Shown here: positions 49,739 through 62,200 of the stretch, in pieces
Position numbering within the stretch: the stretch's first letter is position 1
Layout of the letters: the number at the start of each line of letters is the position of its first letter
DNA from: Polytrichum commune
Lineage: Eukaryota > Streptophyta > Polytrichopsida > Polytrichales > Polytrichaceae
NCBI GenBank assembly: GCA_950295325.1
Contig: OX485804.1
Location: 20,024,001 to 20,088,000, forward strand
DNA length: 64,000 bases
Direction: 5' to 3'
Made by a program: the position numbers and the translations under genes
The notes under the pieces: generated by a model
What the model was told of the DNA's origin: nothing
Database searches by the model: none
Seen by the model: the letters and a program-made list of their open reading frames with translations, nothing else

Positions 49739-49885
49739 GTTGGATCGTTATCATCCAACCTCAAGTATTTTTTGCTACTTAGTTTTAAGTTCTGTCCATA
49801 TATTTAGTATATAATCTGTGTTGTTCTTCGTATCTATAGTTACTTCACTTCAATAAAGTTTAGCATTTCTCCATGGTATCAGAGC
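49739..49885 (+). mobile_element. Short LTR plus primer-binding site (right)
   Basis: 135-bp LTR (49739-49873), TG...CA ends, followed by TGGTATCAGAGC at 49874-49885. Same as 2981-3128. It begins 11 bp after the MYND stop codon. Gag/protease remnants at 51.3-51.9 kb in the same orientation could belong to this element, although no 3' LTR was found. Confidence 0.75.
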
Positions 49886-50650
49886 TGGGGTATCCCAATG
49901 TAGAATCTTGTATAATGTCATGAGTTTGGGCTGGGGATTCGTGGCACTCAAGTAAAGTCATCCGGTAACGAAAATTGGATGAGTTCATCACGAAGCTCGG
50001 ATGGAGCTTACTTTAGTGAAACACCTCCGAGTTGGCATGTAAGATCTATTTTCTCCCTCATAGTTAATTTATAATTATTAATTAGTTGGCAAGGGCCAAT
50101 GATGTGGCCTTGGATGCTCTAAGCCTATTTCCTAACCTTCCATGAGTTGATTCCAAGGCCATGATGTGGCTTTGAATTTCACATGATTATTTTGATAAAT
50201 ATCGCAAGATATCAACATATGCAATATATAATTATGAAGTGTTGTCATAGACATTTTTTTTTCATAATTCATTTATTTTGCACATGTGTGATTGTTCAAA
50301 CATTTGTAATATGGCAAAATAATATACATCACCTTGTGATAAATTGGTGAACTAAAAAAATAAATTCGTTATTATTATTATTATTAACATATAATTATAT
50401 TGATTCTAAAATAACTAATATACACCATGTGATTTTAAAGATAATACAATATGTGATGAGGATAAAATATTACAATAATTCAGATAGGCTATAGTCAGAA
50501 ACTTATGATTTTCTGAGTATACCCCATCCATAACGTTGTCCCACAAGTCTAATTCCAAATTACATATAATTTATACCTTATATTATATTACCTAAAAATA
50601 AAATTGATATTTATATAAATTTTGTTATATGTTTTATATTCTATCTTCAT

Positions 50651-51300
50651 TGTTTCATTTTGGTCATCTTGTGAACACTTGCACTAATCTATCATTAGAA
50701 TGACAAAGATAATTTTAAATGGTAAGTCACAAAATTATAACCTCAATGTTAATGAGGATTTTGTAATGTTTTTGACCTCCAAGTTAATTGCGTGCTTCAT
50801 TGATGATTTCACTTCCAGAATGAAATCCCAATCAATTGCTTATTTACTAATTGGAAGTGCACATATATATTGGATTTAAGACCTTGAAGGTGAAGTGCAC
50901 TCAATATGGGATTTATAGTCAAGAGGCCTTCAAGAATGCAATTTTTTTTTCGAAGTTGGGCAAGGCGGACAACAATTTTGGGTCGGGTTTAGAAAATGTC
51001 TCTAGAAGGTTGCCCCAATATGGATTTGACACCTCCAAAAGTTCGTGAGGGGGTATTTAATGTCCGCCCATGTTGTGTTTTCTTAAAGATAACCGGATTA
51101 GTAGTGACAGGTTGGCAACACAAGATGCCGCCACTTGCTTCTATATGAGGCATTATTTTTTATTTTTTTTATGTCTATACCCCTTTATATTGTTACCTTA
51201 AGTATTTTCGTCAGAACATTAACAGAGAGGCAACTCTTTTGAAGAAGGAAACTGACGGCCATCCGTTTGCTCAATCTAACCGTTTCACCCAAAGTTCTAC
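50651..51300. other. AT-rich DNA of probable retroelement origin
   Basis: Begins where left-copy homology stops. No intact frame. 'gtgagggggtatttaatgtccgcc' at about 51044 resembles 'gggggtactttaatgtccgcc' at 37658, so part is shared with the dispersed repeats. Confidence 0.4.
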
Positions 51301-51308
51301 CTTTCATA

Positions 51309-51960
51309 CGAGACATCAGGACAAGCAGTAGCATGGAACTTTTTGAACGAAAAATACAATGCACAGACGATTGCGGATGTCATGGCGTTGAGAAATCACT
51401 GGGCTTCTTTTAGGATGCTGTAACTTTTATGCAAACCTTAGCTGAACTCTTGGATGAGCTCACAAATGCCGGAGCCATTATCGATAATAACACAGCTGTG
51501 CACAACATGCTAACTGAGTTCTCTCAAGATTTGAAATCTTCGTCAGGACAATCCCAATGAGCCGAGAATGCCAATACTCGACAGTCTGGGGGCAAGGCTT
51601 CATCATGAGGAGAATCCAAGCTCAAGCTCCGAAGTGGACATTCATCTGACGGAGCGTCGGTTTTCCGATTCTGCAATCAACCAGGTCGTATTAATATTGC
51701 ACGCCATCGCATTGCTCCTAGTTCAGTAGTGCAACCTAATCCTAGCTGGCCTCTCCGAGTTCGTTTTGAAAGAGACAGTTATAGATTGAGTAGATGAATC
51801 TCTCCGTGTAGCACTCCAGGCATTGTCAATGGAAGATGGAAATCTATGGATCAATGACTCTGGAGCTTCACGACATTTCACAGGAAATTCTCCGGCAATT
51901 GAATGCACTAAAGCCCAGCTTCTTATCTGGATCGGCAGTCTCTGCGGGGGGAACTAGTCA
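51309..51960 (+). pseudogene. Copia gag-protease remnant
   Basis: Translation in shifting frames shows 'KYNAQTIADVMALRNHW', 'LAELLDELTNAGAIIDNNTA' and 'LTEFSQDL', typical of Copia Gag (UBN2-like). About 150 codons later comes 'LWINDSGASRHFTGN', the retropepsin motif DSGAS.H.TG. Numerous stops and frameshifts; integrase and reverse transcriptase are absent. Confidence 0.75.
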
Positions 51961-52380
51961 CTCTATAGAAGGCCATGGAAGTATCTTCTCACTCTTGTAG
52001 CACAGCACTTTTGCAGCACCCGATGCCTATCACTTGACATCAAGGCCACATTTCTTCACAAATTCAGATCTGAATATGTACAGAGTATGTCTTGGTGATG
52101 GCTAGAAATTATAGCAAAGCAGGACAGAGGTAGTCTATATGAATTCATGCTCATGAATGAAGGAGGCAATGATCCGAGGTACGAAACCGTGAATCTGACT
52201 TCGTAGCACTTGCTCACACTTCCTTCTTCGGTGCTCGGGTCAGCCATCTCGTATGTCGGCTATGGCGTGCACAAGTTGCTGTGAGTTAACAATTCAGACC
52301 AGGCAATCAACTCACTCTTGTAGCACACCACTTCGGCAGCACCCGACGCCTATCACTTCACATCAAGACCAGATTTCTTC
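51958..52380 (+). repeat. ~350-bp direct repeat pair
   Basis: 'ctcactcttgtagcacagcactttt.gcagcacccga' at 51958-52050 recurs at 52310-52385 with small changes, including 'tatcactt.acatcaagacca.atttcttcacaa'. The segment between contains the MYND 3'-end fragment. Confidence 0.7.
52138..52215 (+). pseudogene. Diverged 3'-end fragment of the MYND gene
   Basis: 'ggcaatgatcc..........aaccgtg' followed by 'ttcgtagcacttgctca' matches the last codons and trailer of the MYND gene at 49685-49738 (residues NDPRYETVNLTS-stop versus NDPNYKTVQLPS-stop). Similarity stops exactly where the LTR begins in the other copies. Confidence 0.5.
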
Positions 52381-52639
52381 ACAATGCAGAACTGATGAAT
52401 ACATACAGATTATCTCTTGGTTATGTCTATAAAAAGAAACGCAAGACTCAGGAGGCCGATGGAATTCATGTTCAAGAATGTCAATTCTCAATTCCCTTCA
52501 AGCACGTGCTAGCCTGAATTTACAGTCCGACGGTCTCGCTTGCCCACTTCGGCCCGAACAGAAACACTTCTCCGAGTCCTGCTTTGCGGCTTCAAAATGG
52601 CTCGGAGGAGTTTGTGCGAATTGGTTGTGCAGTGTGCAT

Positions 52640-52930
52640 TGAATTCTGTAGAGTAGAGGCGCCACAACCGATCACTTGAGAGATTCTGCGCCAAATCTGG
52701 AGAAGTCTAAGGCGATGCAATTTTTTCCCTCGTAGGAAGATAGAAATCAGCAGGACTGGAATTTTTTCGGTAATTTTGCTCCTTGAATTGAAATTATTTT
52801 GAAAGCAAAAGTTGGCCCATACACATTACCAATCTCTACGGTTTGCCATCACCGCTCATTTTTAGACAAATTCCTCCTCACTTTAGCACTCAAAACCAGG
52901 GACATGTGTCACGGCATTATTGATTCTCTA
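52640..52930. repeat. Second copy of the 39240-39540 repeat
   Basis: Colinear with 39240-39540 with substantial divergence ('cactttagcactcaaaa' shared at the end). Similarity resumes at about 54470 after an unrelated 1.5-kb segment that contains the 142-bp satellite and a hairpin MITE. Confidence 0.65.
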
Positions 52931-53299
52931 GTGATACCATAACCGAAGTTGGGGAAAGGGCAACTTTATACACAGCATGGGGCCGGCCGGAGCACCGGCC
53001 CGATTAAGCCCTCAATCCGGCCCCACTTTATGAACTTTTTTGGGGCCCCACCTTGTCACATGTAAAGTGACGAGGCCCAATTCTGTGGTCAATGTCCAGT
53101 GCTCTCGACAATTAAGTTTCACGACACTTAATACTATGAGGGACAACATCTATAGGGTTGTGGTTAGCGAATCAAAATTGGGTCCCACTAGACTAAATTA
53201 GGGCTTTGAATCTATTTTGGTGTCAAAATGCTCTTATAAATTTATCTACCATGTTCAATGGATTGACCGATGGGTGTGGTTTGGAAGGCACACCATATT

Positions 53300-53985
53300 C
53301 TTGATTAACGGCTTAAATGTTTCATTTTGGTCTTAAGTGCATAATTAGCACCTTATTTATTGTGTTATTAGCCTAATGCTATCATATTTACAATAATTTT
53401 TATCATATTAGATTAATCATAGCCTAAGCCATATCATATGCTTAATTAAATGCTTAAATATTTCATTTCTATCTTAAGTGTGTGATTAGCACCCTAATTT
53501 TTGTACTATTAGCCTAATTGTACCATATTTGTGCTAATTATTGTGTTAGTGGACTAACCCATTGAATAATGCATGCCAAATTCTTGATTGACAACTTAGA
53601 ATGTTTTATGTTTATCTTAAGTGTATGATTAGCGTCTTAATTGTTGTGTTATGACCCTATTGGTAACATACTTATACTGATTGTTGCCTTATTAGACCAA
53701 CCCATAGCCTAAGCCATACCATGTGTTTGATTAAATGCCTCAATGTTTCATTTTTATCTTAAGTGTGGGATTAGCACCCTAATTGTTGTATTACTAGCCT
53801 AATGCTATCATATTTTAGCTAATTGATGCGTTATTAGACTAACCTATAGCTTAAGCCATACTACATGCTTGATTAAATGTTTGAATGTTTCACTTTTATC
53901 TTAAGTGTGTGATTAACATCCTAATTGTTGCCTTATTAGTCTAATGCAATCATATTTATGCTAATTGTTGTGTAATTAGAAGAGT
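53300..53985 (+). repeat. 142-bp tandem satellite, ~4.8 units
   Basis: 'tcttaagtg' recurs at 53331, 53472, 53614, 53757 and 53899 (spacing 141-143). Units share 'gattagca.cctaattgttgt.ttattagcctaatg.tatcatattt' and 'catagcctaagccata'. AT-rich, diverged, noncoding. Confidence 0.88.
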
Positions 53986-54289
53986 GGAGTGAATAGGAGA
54001 GGAAAATAATTTACCCCGGTTTGACGGACAAGATCAGCTCAATCTAACGGAGGTCCCCAATCAGGCCCTAGATGGGAATTCGGGACAAGGAAAAGCTCGT
54101 CCCGAACTCTTATCTAGGGCCCGATGGTTTGGCGCCAAAATTGTGCCTCCTAGGATGCCACATGGGATGAGTGAGTGTTCGGGCCGTTCCCAAGTATAAA
54201 GCCCTTGGGCCTGATTTGATGAAATCGAGCGATCTTATTGGCCCAAATTTTGAGGGTTCCAGCCGGCCCGGAGTACAAAATGGCCCTTA

Positions 54290-54412
54290 GGGTTAGGATC
54301 CATGTAGATTGTTTCGCCCACCAGATTCTAGTGGAAATGTAGATTTCATCTAGTGGCATATACATTTCCAATAAAATATGGTCGGCGACTGACCTACGTG
54401 AAAACTAAGCCT
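54290..54412. mobile_element. Hairpin MITE, second copy
   Basis: Left arm 'gggttaggatccatgtagattgtttcgcccaccag' and right arm 'atatggtcggcgactgacctacgtga' fold back around 'tagatttcatctagtgg'. Same family as 33292-33411. Confidence 0.6.
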
Positions 54413-55220
54413 TACAAACCATGAAACGTGGAATCTTATTTTAATCACCCACGAAAAGAAATAACCGAAATCAATCCCAACCTAATCAAAACTATGGCAC
54501 CCTATAGATTTCCAATGAGGTTATGATCAGGGATAGGTGGTTTGACTTTTGGTCGTGATCATGCATCCATATTTTTCAAAAATGTCACACAAACATGACC
54601 AAGAGTCAAGGTTTACACCAATGTTGGACTAATATCGACTTTTTTTCTTAATATCATTTGGATATATGTACTGAGGATTTCATATTTTTCTGACGGGTAT
54701 GGATATAATTATGTGTATTTGACAATATTTTGGTTTTCAACACCATTCACGTCTATGTACCATGCCAGGACTTTCATACCTAGGTAAAATCAACCTAGTA
54801 TCAATATGGTGTAGAATGGTATTGATCCAAATAATGACTCAAGTATACAAAATTCCCTCACCTTGACATACCCACCCAATATCATCAATTTGATTGGTAT
54901 GACAAGTTTGATACTCAGAGATAGGTTATTTGATATCATTATCGATGTTGATTATTGATACCATGCATTCACCTATATTCGGTCCAACATTGGTTCACAC
55001 TCCTCCATGGACCACATTCCACAAAGATGACTGTGCGAAATGCATGGCTCCTTGGCTCTTCCGTCTCTTGGGGTTTGTGTTTTGTATGATAGACAAGTTC
55101 ATAAAGACATTGTTCAGGATAATCATCATCTCTCCTAAGCTCTTGAATAAGTAAGGAATCATTGGCTTCATAGTTATCTACATGAACAAAGTTGGGCTTT
55201 GTGAGTGGACAAAACATCAT

Positions 55221-55640
55221 CTAAGGTAGAAATACCATAACCCAATAACCATCCTCTAGCCGTGCACTAGACCGCCGTCATAATGGTGAAGTGCCATTTC
55301 TAAAACGGAACATGGCTCGGCGGCAACTTCAATGCGTGTACACTTAGTGTAGCCAATGAGAGTCAAGTGTTAATGTACTCATGAGGTAACCAATTTAGGC
55401 GATGTTATGTATGGAAATGCGGAGTACCATGTTCATTGTAGGGAGAATCTAGTGACGGAGTAGGGGGATTGGACAACTTTCCACTTTGAAAAATTGTAGC
55501 ATCTTCTGTAAAGGGCAGAAAAATATGAAATACCTTACATTCTTCATGAATCCTTCTCGTCTATCTTGGAAAATTATCTCATGATTGTCGGACCAGATCT
55601 TCAATATGAATCACCTTATTTTCACGGGTTATAGTATTTC
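55221..55640. repeat. Dispersed ~420-bp repeat (partner 34757-35175)
   Basis: Same orientation and high similarity to 34757-35175. It ends about 50 bp before the decayed LRR repeats. Noncoding; frames at 54930-55154 and 54969-55220 precede it on opposite strands and are unsupported. Confidence 0.85.
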
Positions 55641-55689
55641 TACTGTAAGGTAGACTTGTGCTATTTGAATACTTTTCAGTCAAAACTCA

Positions 55690-56248
55690 CTTTCTTGTAG
55701 GACGTGAAACACCCAATTAGTGAAACACAAACACCAAAACAAATCCAAAGTTGTCAAAGAAGTCAAGTTCCCCAATCCCTCCGGTAATGTCATCAAGCTA
55801 TCACACCCAAACAAATGCAATGTTGTCAAAGAAGTCAAGTTCCCCAATCCCTCCGCTAATATCGTCAAGTTCAAACACCTCGACAAATTCTATGTTATCA
55901 AAGAAGTCAAGTTCCCCAATTCCTACCGTAATGTTATCAAGTTCGAACACCTAGACAAATCCAAAGTTGTCAAAGAAGTCAAGTTCCCCAATCCCTACCG
56001 TAATTTTGTCAAATTCGAACACCTAGACAAATCCACTGTTGTCAAAGAAGTCAAGTTCCCAATCCCTTCGCTAATATTGTCAAGTTCGAACACCTAGACA
56101 AATTCTATGTTGTCAAAGAAAACAAGTTCCCCAATCCTTACCGTAATGTTGTCAAGTTCGAACACCTAGACAAATCCAATGTTGTCAAAGAAGTCAAGTT
56201 CCCCAATCCCTCCGCTAATATTGTCATTTTCGAACACCTAGATAATTT
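55690..56248 (-). pseudogene. Decayed LRR repeats downstream of PNL B stop
   Basis: About seven more 72-bp LRR units continue past the gene B stop codon at 56249-56251, but with frameshifts. One readable piece (55886..55680) encodes 'NLTSLTTLHLFGCDSLMTLP'. The gene B stop is a TAG in place of an LTTL codon within a unit, so these units were probably once translated. Confidence 0.8.
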
Positions 56249-59200
56249 CTATGTTGTCAAAGAAAACAAGTTCCCCAAATTGAATCCCTCTGGTAATGCC
56301 AAGAAACTTGAACACCCAGACAAATCCAATGTCGTCAAAGAAGTCAACTTCTCCAATCTCTCCGGTGATGTCGACAAGCTCGAACACCCAGACAGATCCA
56401 ATATTCTCAAAGAAGTCATCTTCCCCAATCCATCCGGTAATGTCGTCAAGCTTGAACACGCAGACAATTTCAATGTTGTCCAAGAAGTCAAGTTCCCCAA
56501 TCCCTCCGGTAATGTCCTCAAGCTGGAACACCTCGATAACCACAATCCCGTCAAAGAAGTCAAGTTCCCCAATCCCTCCGGTAATGTCCTCAAGCTGGAA
56601 CACCTCGATAACCACAATCCCGTCAAAGAAGTCAAGTTCCCCAATCCCTCCGGTAATGTCGACAAGCTCGAACATCCAGACAAATCCAATGTTGTCAAAG
56701 AAGTCAACTTCCCCAATCCCTCCGGTAATGTCATCAAGCTGTAACACCCAGACAAATCCAATATTGTCAAAGAAGTCAAGTTCCCCAATCCCTTCGGTAA
56801 TGACGACATGCTCGAACACCCAAACAAATCCAATTTTGTCAAAGAAGTCAACTTCCCCAATCCCTCCGGTAATGTCGATAACATCGAACACCCAGACAAA
56901 TCCAATGTTGTCAAAGAAGGCAAGTTTCCCAATACCTCCGGTAATGTAGACAAGCTCGAACACCCAGCCAAATCCAATGTTGTCAAAGAAGTCAAGTTCC
57001 CCAATCCCTCCAGTAATGTCGACAATCTCCAACACCCAGACAAATCTAATCTTATCAAAGAAGTCAAGTTCCCCAATCCCTCCAGTAATGTCGACAAGCT
57101 CGAACACCCCCGCAAAAACAATGTTGTCAAAGAAGTCAAGTTCCCCAATCCCTCCGGTAATGTCGACAAGCTCCAACACCAAGACAAATCCAATGTTGTC
57201 AAAGAAGTCAAGTTCCCCAATCCCTCCGGTAATGTCGACAAGCTCCCACACCAAGACAAATCCAATGTTGTCAAAGAAGTCAAGTTCTCCAATCCCTCCG
57301 GTAATGTCGACAAGCTCCCACACCAAGACAAATCCAATGTTGTCAAAGAAGTCAAGTTCTCCAATCCCTCCGGTAATGTCGACAAGCTCCGACACCAAGA
57401 CAAATCCAATGTTGTCAAAGAAGTCAAGTTCCCCAATCCCTCCGGTAATGTCCTCAAGCTGGAACACCTCGATAACCACAATCCCGTCAAAGAAGTCAAG
57501 TTCCCCAATCCCTCCGGTAATGTCGACAAGCTCCAACACCAAGACAAATCCAATGTTGTCAAAGAAGTCAAGTTCCCCAATCCCTCCGGTAATGTCGACA
57601 AGCTCCCACACCAAGACAAATCCAATGTTGTCAAAGAAGTCAAGTTCCCCAATCCCTCCGGTAATGTCGACAAGCTCCCACACCAAGACAAATCCAATGT
57701 TGTCAAAGAAGTCAAGTTCTCCAATCCCTCCGGTAATGTCGACAAGCTCCGACACCAAGACAAATCCAATGTTGTCAAAGAAGTCAAGTTCCCCAATCCC
57801 TCCGGTAATGTCCTCAAGCTGGAACACCTCGATAACCACAATCCCGTCAAAGAAGTCAAGTTCCCCAATCCCTCCGGTAATGTCGACAAGCTCGAACATC
57901 CAGACAAATCCAATGTTGATAAAGAAGTCAAGTTCTCCAATCCCTCCAGTAATGTTGTCAACCGTGAACACTCAGACAATTTCAATGTTGTCAGAGAAGG
58001 CAACTTTCCCAATACCTCCGGTAATGTCAACAAGCTCGAACACCCAGACAAATCCAAAGTTGTCAAAGAAGTCAAGTTCCCCAATCCCTCCGGTAATGTC
58101 GTCAAGCTGGACCACTCACACAATTTCAATGTTGTCAAAGAAGTCAAATTTCCCAATCCCTCCGGTAATGTCGACAAGCTTGAACACCCAGACAAATCCA
58201 GTTTTCTCAAAGAAATCAAGTTCCCCAATCCCTCGGGTAATGTCATCAAGCTTGAACACCCAGACAAATCCAATTTTTTCAAAGAAGTCAAGTTCCACAA
58301 TCCCTCCGGTAATGTCGTCAAGCTGGACCACTCACACAATTTTAATATTGTCAAAGAAGTCAAATTTCCCAATCCCTCCGGTAATGTCGACAACCTCGAA
58401 CACCAAGACAAATCCAATGTCGTCAAAGAAGTCAACTTCTCCAATCCCTCCGGTGATGTCGACAAGCTCGAACACCTAGACAGATCCAATATTCTCAAAG
58501 AAGTCATCTTCCCCAATCCATCCGGTAATGTCGTCAAGCTTGAACACGCAGACAATTTCAATGTTGTCAAAGAAGTTAAGTTCCCCAATCCCTCCGGTAA
58601 TGTCCTCAAGCTTGAACACCTCGATAACCACAATCCCGTCAAAGAAGTCAAATTCCCCAATCCCTCCGGTAATGTGGACAAGCTCGAACACCCAGACAAA
58701 TCCAATGTTGTCAAAGAAGTCAAGTTCCCCAATCCCTCCAGTAATGCTGTCAAGTGTGAATAATCAGACAATTTCAATGTTGTCAAAGAATGTAAGTTTC
58801 CCAATACCTCCGGTATTGTCGACAAGCTCGAACACCCAGACAAATCCAATATTTTCAAAGAAGTCAAATTCCCCAATCCCTCCGGTAATGTCGACAAGCT
58901 CGAACACCCAGACAAATCCAATGTTGTCAAAGAAGTCAAGTTCCCCAATCCCTCCTGTAATGTTGTTAGGCTTGAACACTCAGACATTTTCAATGTTGTC
59001 AAAGAAGTCAACTTGCCCAATCCCTCCGCTAATGTCGACAAGCTCGAACACCCAGACAAATCCAATGTTGTCAAAGATGTCAAGTTCCCCAATCCATCCG
59101 GTAATGTCGTTAGGCTTGCCCATCGACACAATTCCAAGGTTGTCAAAGAAGTCAAGTTTCCCAATCCCTCCGGTGATGTCGACAAGCTCGAACACCCAGA

Positions 59201-62200
59201 GAAATCCAATTTTATCAAAGAAGTCAAGTTCTCCAATCCCTCTGGTAATGTCGTCAAGCTGGAACAATCAGACAAATTCAATTCTGTCAAAGAACTCAAC
59301 TTCCCCAATCCCTCCGGTAATGTCGACAAGCTCGAACACCCAGACAAATCCAATGTTGTCAAAGAAGTCAAGTTCCCCAATCCCTCCAGTAATGTCGACA
59401 AGCTCGAACACCCCCGCAAAAACAATGTTGTCAAAGAAGTCAAGTTCCCCAATCCCTCCGGTAATGTCGACAAGCTCCAACACCAAGACAAATCCAATGT
59501 TGTCAAAGAAGTCAAGTTCCCCAATCCCTCCGGTAATGTCGACAAGCTCCAACACCAAGACAAATCCAATGTTGTCAAAGAAGTCAAGTTCCCCAATCCC
59601 TCCGGTAATGTCGACAAGCTCCGACACCAAGACAAATTCAATGTTGTCAAAGAAGTCAAGTTCCCCAATCCCTCCGGTAATGTCCTCAAGCTTGAACAAT
59701 GAAACAACTTCAATGTTGTCAAAGAAGTCAAGTTCCACAATCCCTCCGGAAATGTCGACAAGCTCCAACACCAAGACAAATCCAATGTTGTCAAAGAAGT
59801 CAAGTTCCCCAATCCCTCCGGTAATGTCGACAAGCTCCAACACCCCCACAAATCCAATGTTGTCAAAGAAGTCAAGTTCCCCAATCCCTCCGGTAATGTC
59901 GTTAGGCTTGAACACGAAAACAAAGACAATGTTGTCAAAGAAGTCAAGTATGCCAACATCTCTGGAAATGTTGTCAATTCCTCACATATCACTAGTCGAA
60001 GGGAGCTTACACGAAGGTTTTTCATGCCCATGGAATTGTCCTTCAGCCATTGTGAAATTTCTTTATTTATATAAATTGCTTCTATTTTTTTGTAGTTCTG
60101 GGTTTCAAAAACACCACTAAAATGTCAAAATTATGTTTCATTAATAAGAATGGTAAATAAATTCAACTTCCGTGCTAAGATGAGATGGGAAAACCAATTC
60201 ATTGCATATTACACAAGTGTCAAATGTCAAATTTAAGCAACTTAGAAACACAAACCTTTACCAACATATTTGTACTTGCATTTCAAAAAAATCAACCTTT
60301 GTTTGCACCATACCTTGGCATGTGTTGATCCAATTCCTAAAGGAATCATGTTTAGTTTCCAAATTCGAGTGCCCAAATATTCCTCGTTTGTCTCGGCAAT
60401 CATACGCCCCATGTCGCGTAGTTGGTCGTGCATTATTATTTTTCCAAATACTATCTTAACCAAGGATTTTTCCACCAATATATCAAGCACATGATTTGGG
60501 GAGGCACCATTGTTGGTAAATAAAGACAAGGCTCTTTCTTTGTACATGCCTATGGGAAAGATGCATGCTAGATCTAAAAACATGTTTTTCTCATTGTTTT
60601 CCAATCCATCAAAACTTATCATCAAGGTACTCCAAAGCCCTTCATCGCCATCCAAATGCCTACCCCTTTTCATCCTTTGGAAAGCCCTTTCCCAACTTCG
60701 AATCCTCTCCTTTCCCCGTAAGAATGCACCCATCACTTTCAAGCTCAAAGGCAAGCCATTACATTTTTCTATAATTTTGTCACATAGATCAAAGAGTCGT
60801 GGTGGCAATTGAGTTCCATCCACAAGAACGTAAGCATCAAAGAGTTCTTTCGATGCATTTCTATCTAACTTTTCAACATCTATCCTACCATTCACGTCCA
60901 CACGATTTTCAATTAAAGCCCAACCACGGGTTGTTATAATAATTTTGGTGCCATTGTTGACACAAGAAACATCCGCTGGTATTATTTCATGCACTTGAGT
61001 TGCATCTCTAGGATCATCCAATATTAGAAGGACCTTTTTTGTAGCCAACAACTCCCTCATTATCTTCTGTGCATCCACCAATGTCCAAGTGGACTCTTTG
61101 TCCCTTCCAAGCTCTTGTAAAATTTCACATAAGATTTCAAGTGAATTTCTACTTTTCAAAATTCCAATAAAACATGATGCATCATATGTGGACCTCACAT
61201 CATCAAATATGGCCTTAGCCAAGGTGGTCTTCCCTATTCCACCCATACCAATGAGACCCAAAATATTCACTCGCTTAAGGTGGTTTTTCACCTTTGCAAG
61301 ATTGCTTTGAAAACCAACCACAACTTCATATTGTGTTTTCCGCACATCGACCTGTACGAAGTTCACATATCATGTCAATTGGACCAAGAAGTGTACACTA
61401 TGATAGAAGATTAAAAAAATGAACAGTACATATGAATATTGTGAATCTTCTCTAAAAGGTATTACAAAACATGTTCTAAAACTTGGTCCAATTGACCATG
61501 CTTGCACCGGGTCCTATGATTTGGTTCAATCATCATGTCTTCAACTCCAAGCAAATTGAAGTAATTATAACAATTAAAAAAATGACATCTCAAAAATACA
61601 CAATATGCGTATTGTAATGGAATGTGTTCTTACCTTCTTGGGAGCAAAGACGTTCATGTGGTCCAAGGCCTTCTTCAGTTGGGTGCTTGGAGAACAAGTC
61701 CCACCTTTGTCAAATTGCGGTGTTTCATTTGAATATATTCCAACCATGAACTTCTTTTTCAAGGTCGCAAGCCTCTTACAAATGTTAGAAAATGTTGGCC
61801 TTTGTGAAGGATCCTCAATCCAACATTCTTCAATCAACATGGTAAGCTCCCTACAATTGATAGGTAGCTCAGGCCTCCAACCTTCTTTTATTTTTTGCAA
61901 GATAACCTCTTTCTTAATAGTCTCTGAAAATGGTTCCTTCAAAGAAAGGATCTCTGAACATGTCATACCAAATGACCATACATCAGCTGGAAAAGGACAT
62001 GCCATATTTGAAGGTGGCATTTCTTTATTGTTGTTATTCATCTCAGGTGCCATGTACTTTGGTGTACCGATAGTAAACTCTTGCAATTCCGGTTTGCTTT
62101 GAACCTCTGTTTTGGAAGTATCATAATCTGTCAATTTGACAAAATCATAGCCAATATTCCCCTTGACTCTTGCAAGTGTTGACACGGAGCTTAGAAGCAC

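Noticed and set aside
52939-54469. 9-bp direct repeat ATAACCGAA at 52939 and 54461 suggesting a Mutator-like insertion
   Set aside because: The sequences just inside the two repeats are not inverted copies of each other, so no terminal inverted repeat supports an element; probably coincidence or simple direct repeat.
56238-57971. 577-codon second minus-strand frame in the array (repeated 'DITGGIGELDFFDNIGFV')
   Set aside because: Out-of-frame translation of the same LRR repeat; no splice or start support.
56808-58763. 651-codon plus-strand frame across the LRR array (and 56977-58479, 58528-60120)
   Set aside because: The 72-bp repeat is a multiple of three without stops in several frames, so long antisense frames arise automatically. 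The minus-strand LRR reading is the one continuous with NB-ARC and matches a known family.
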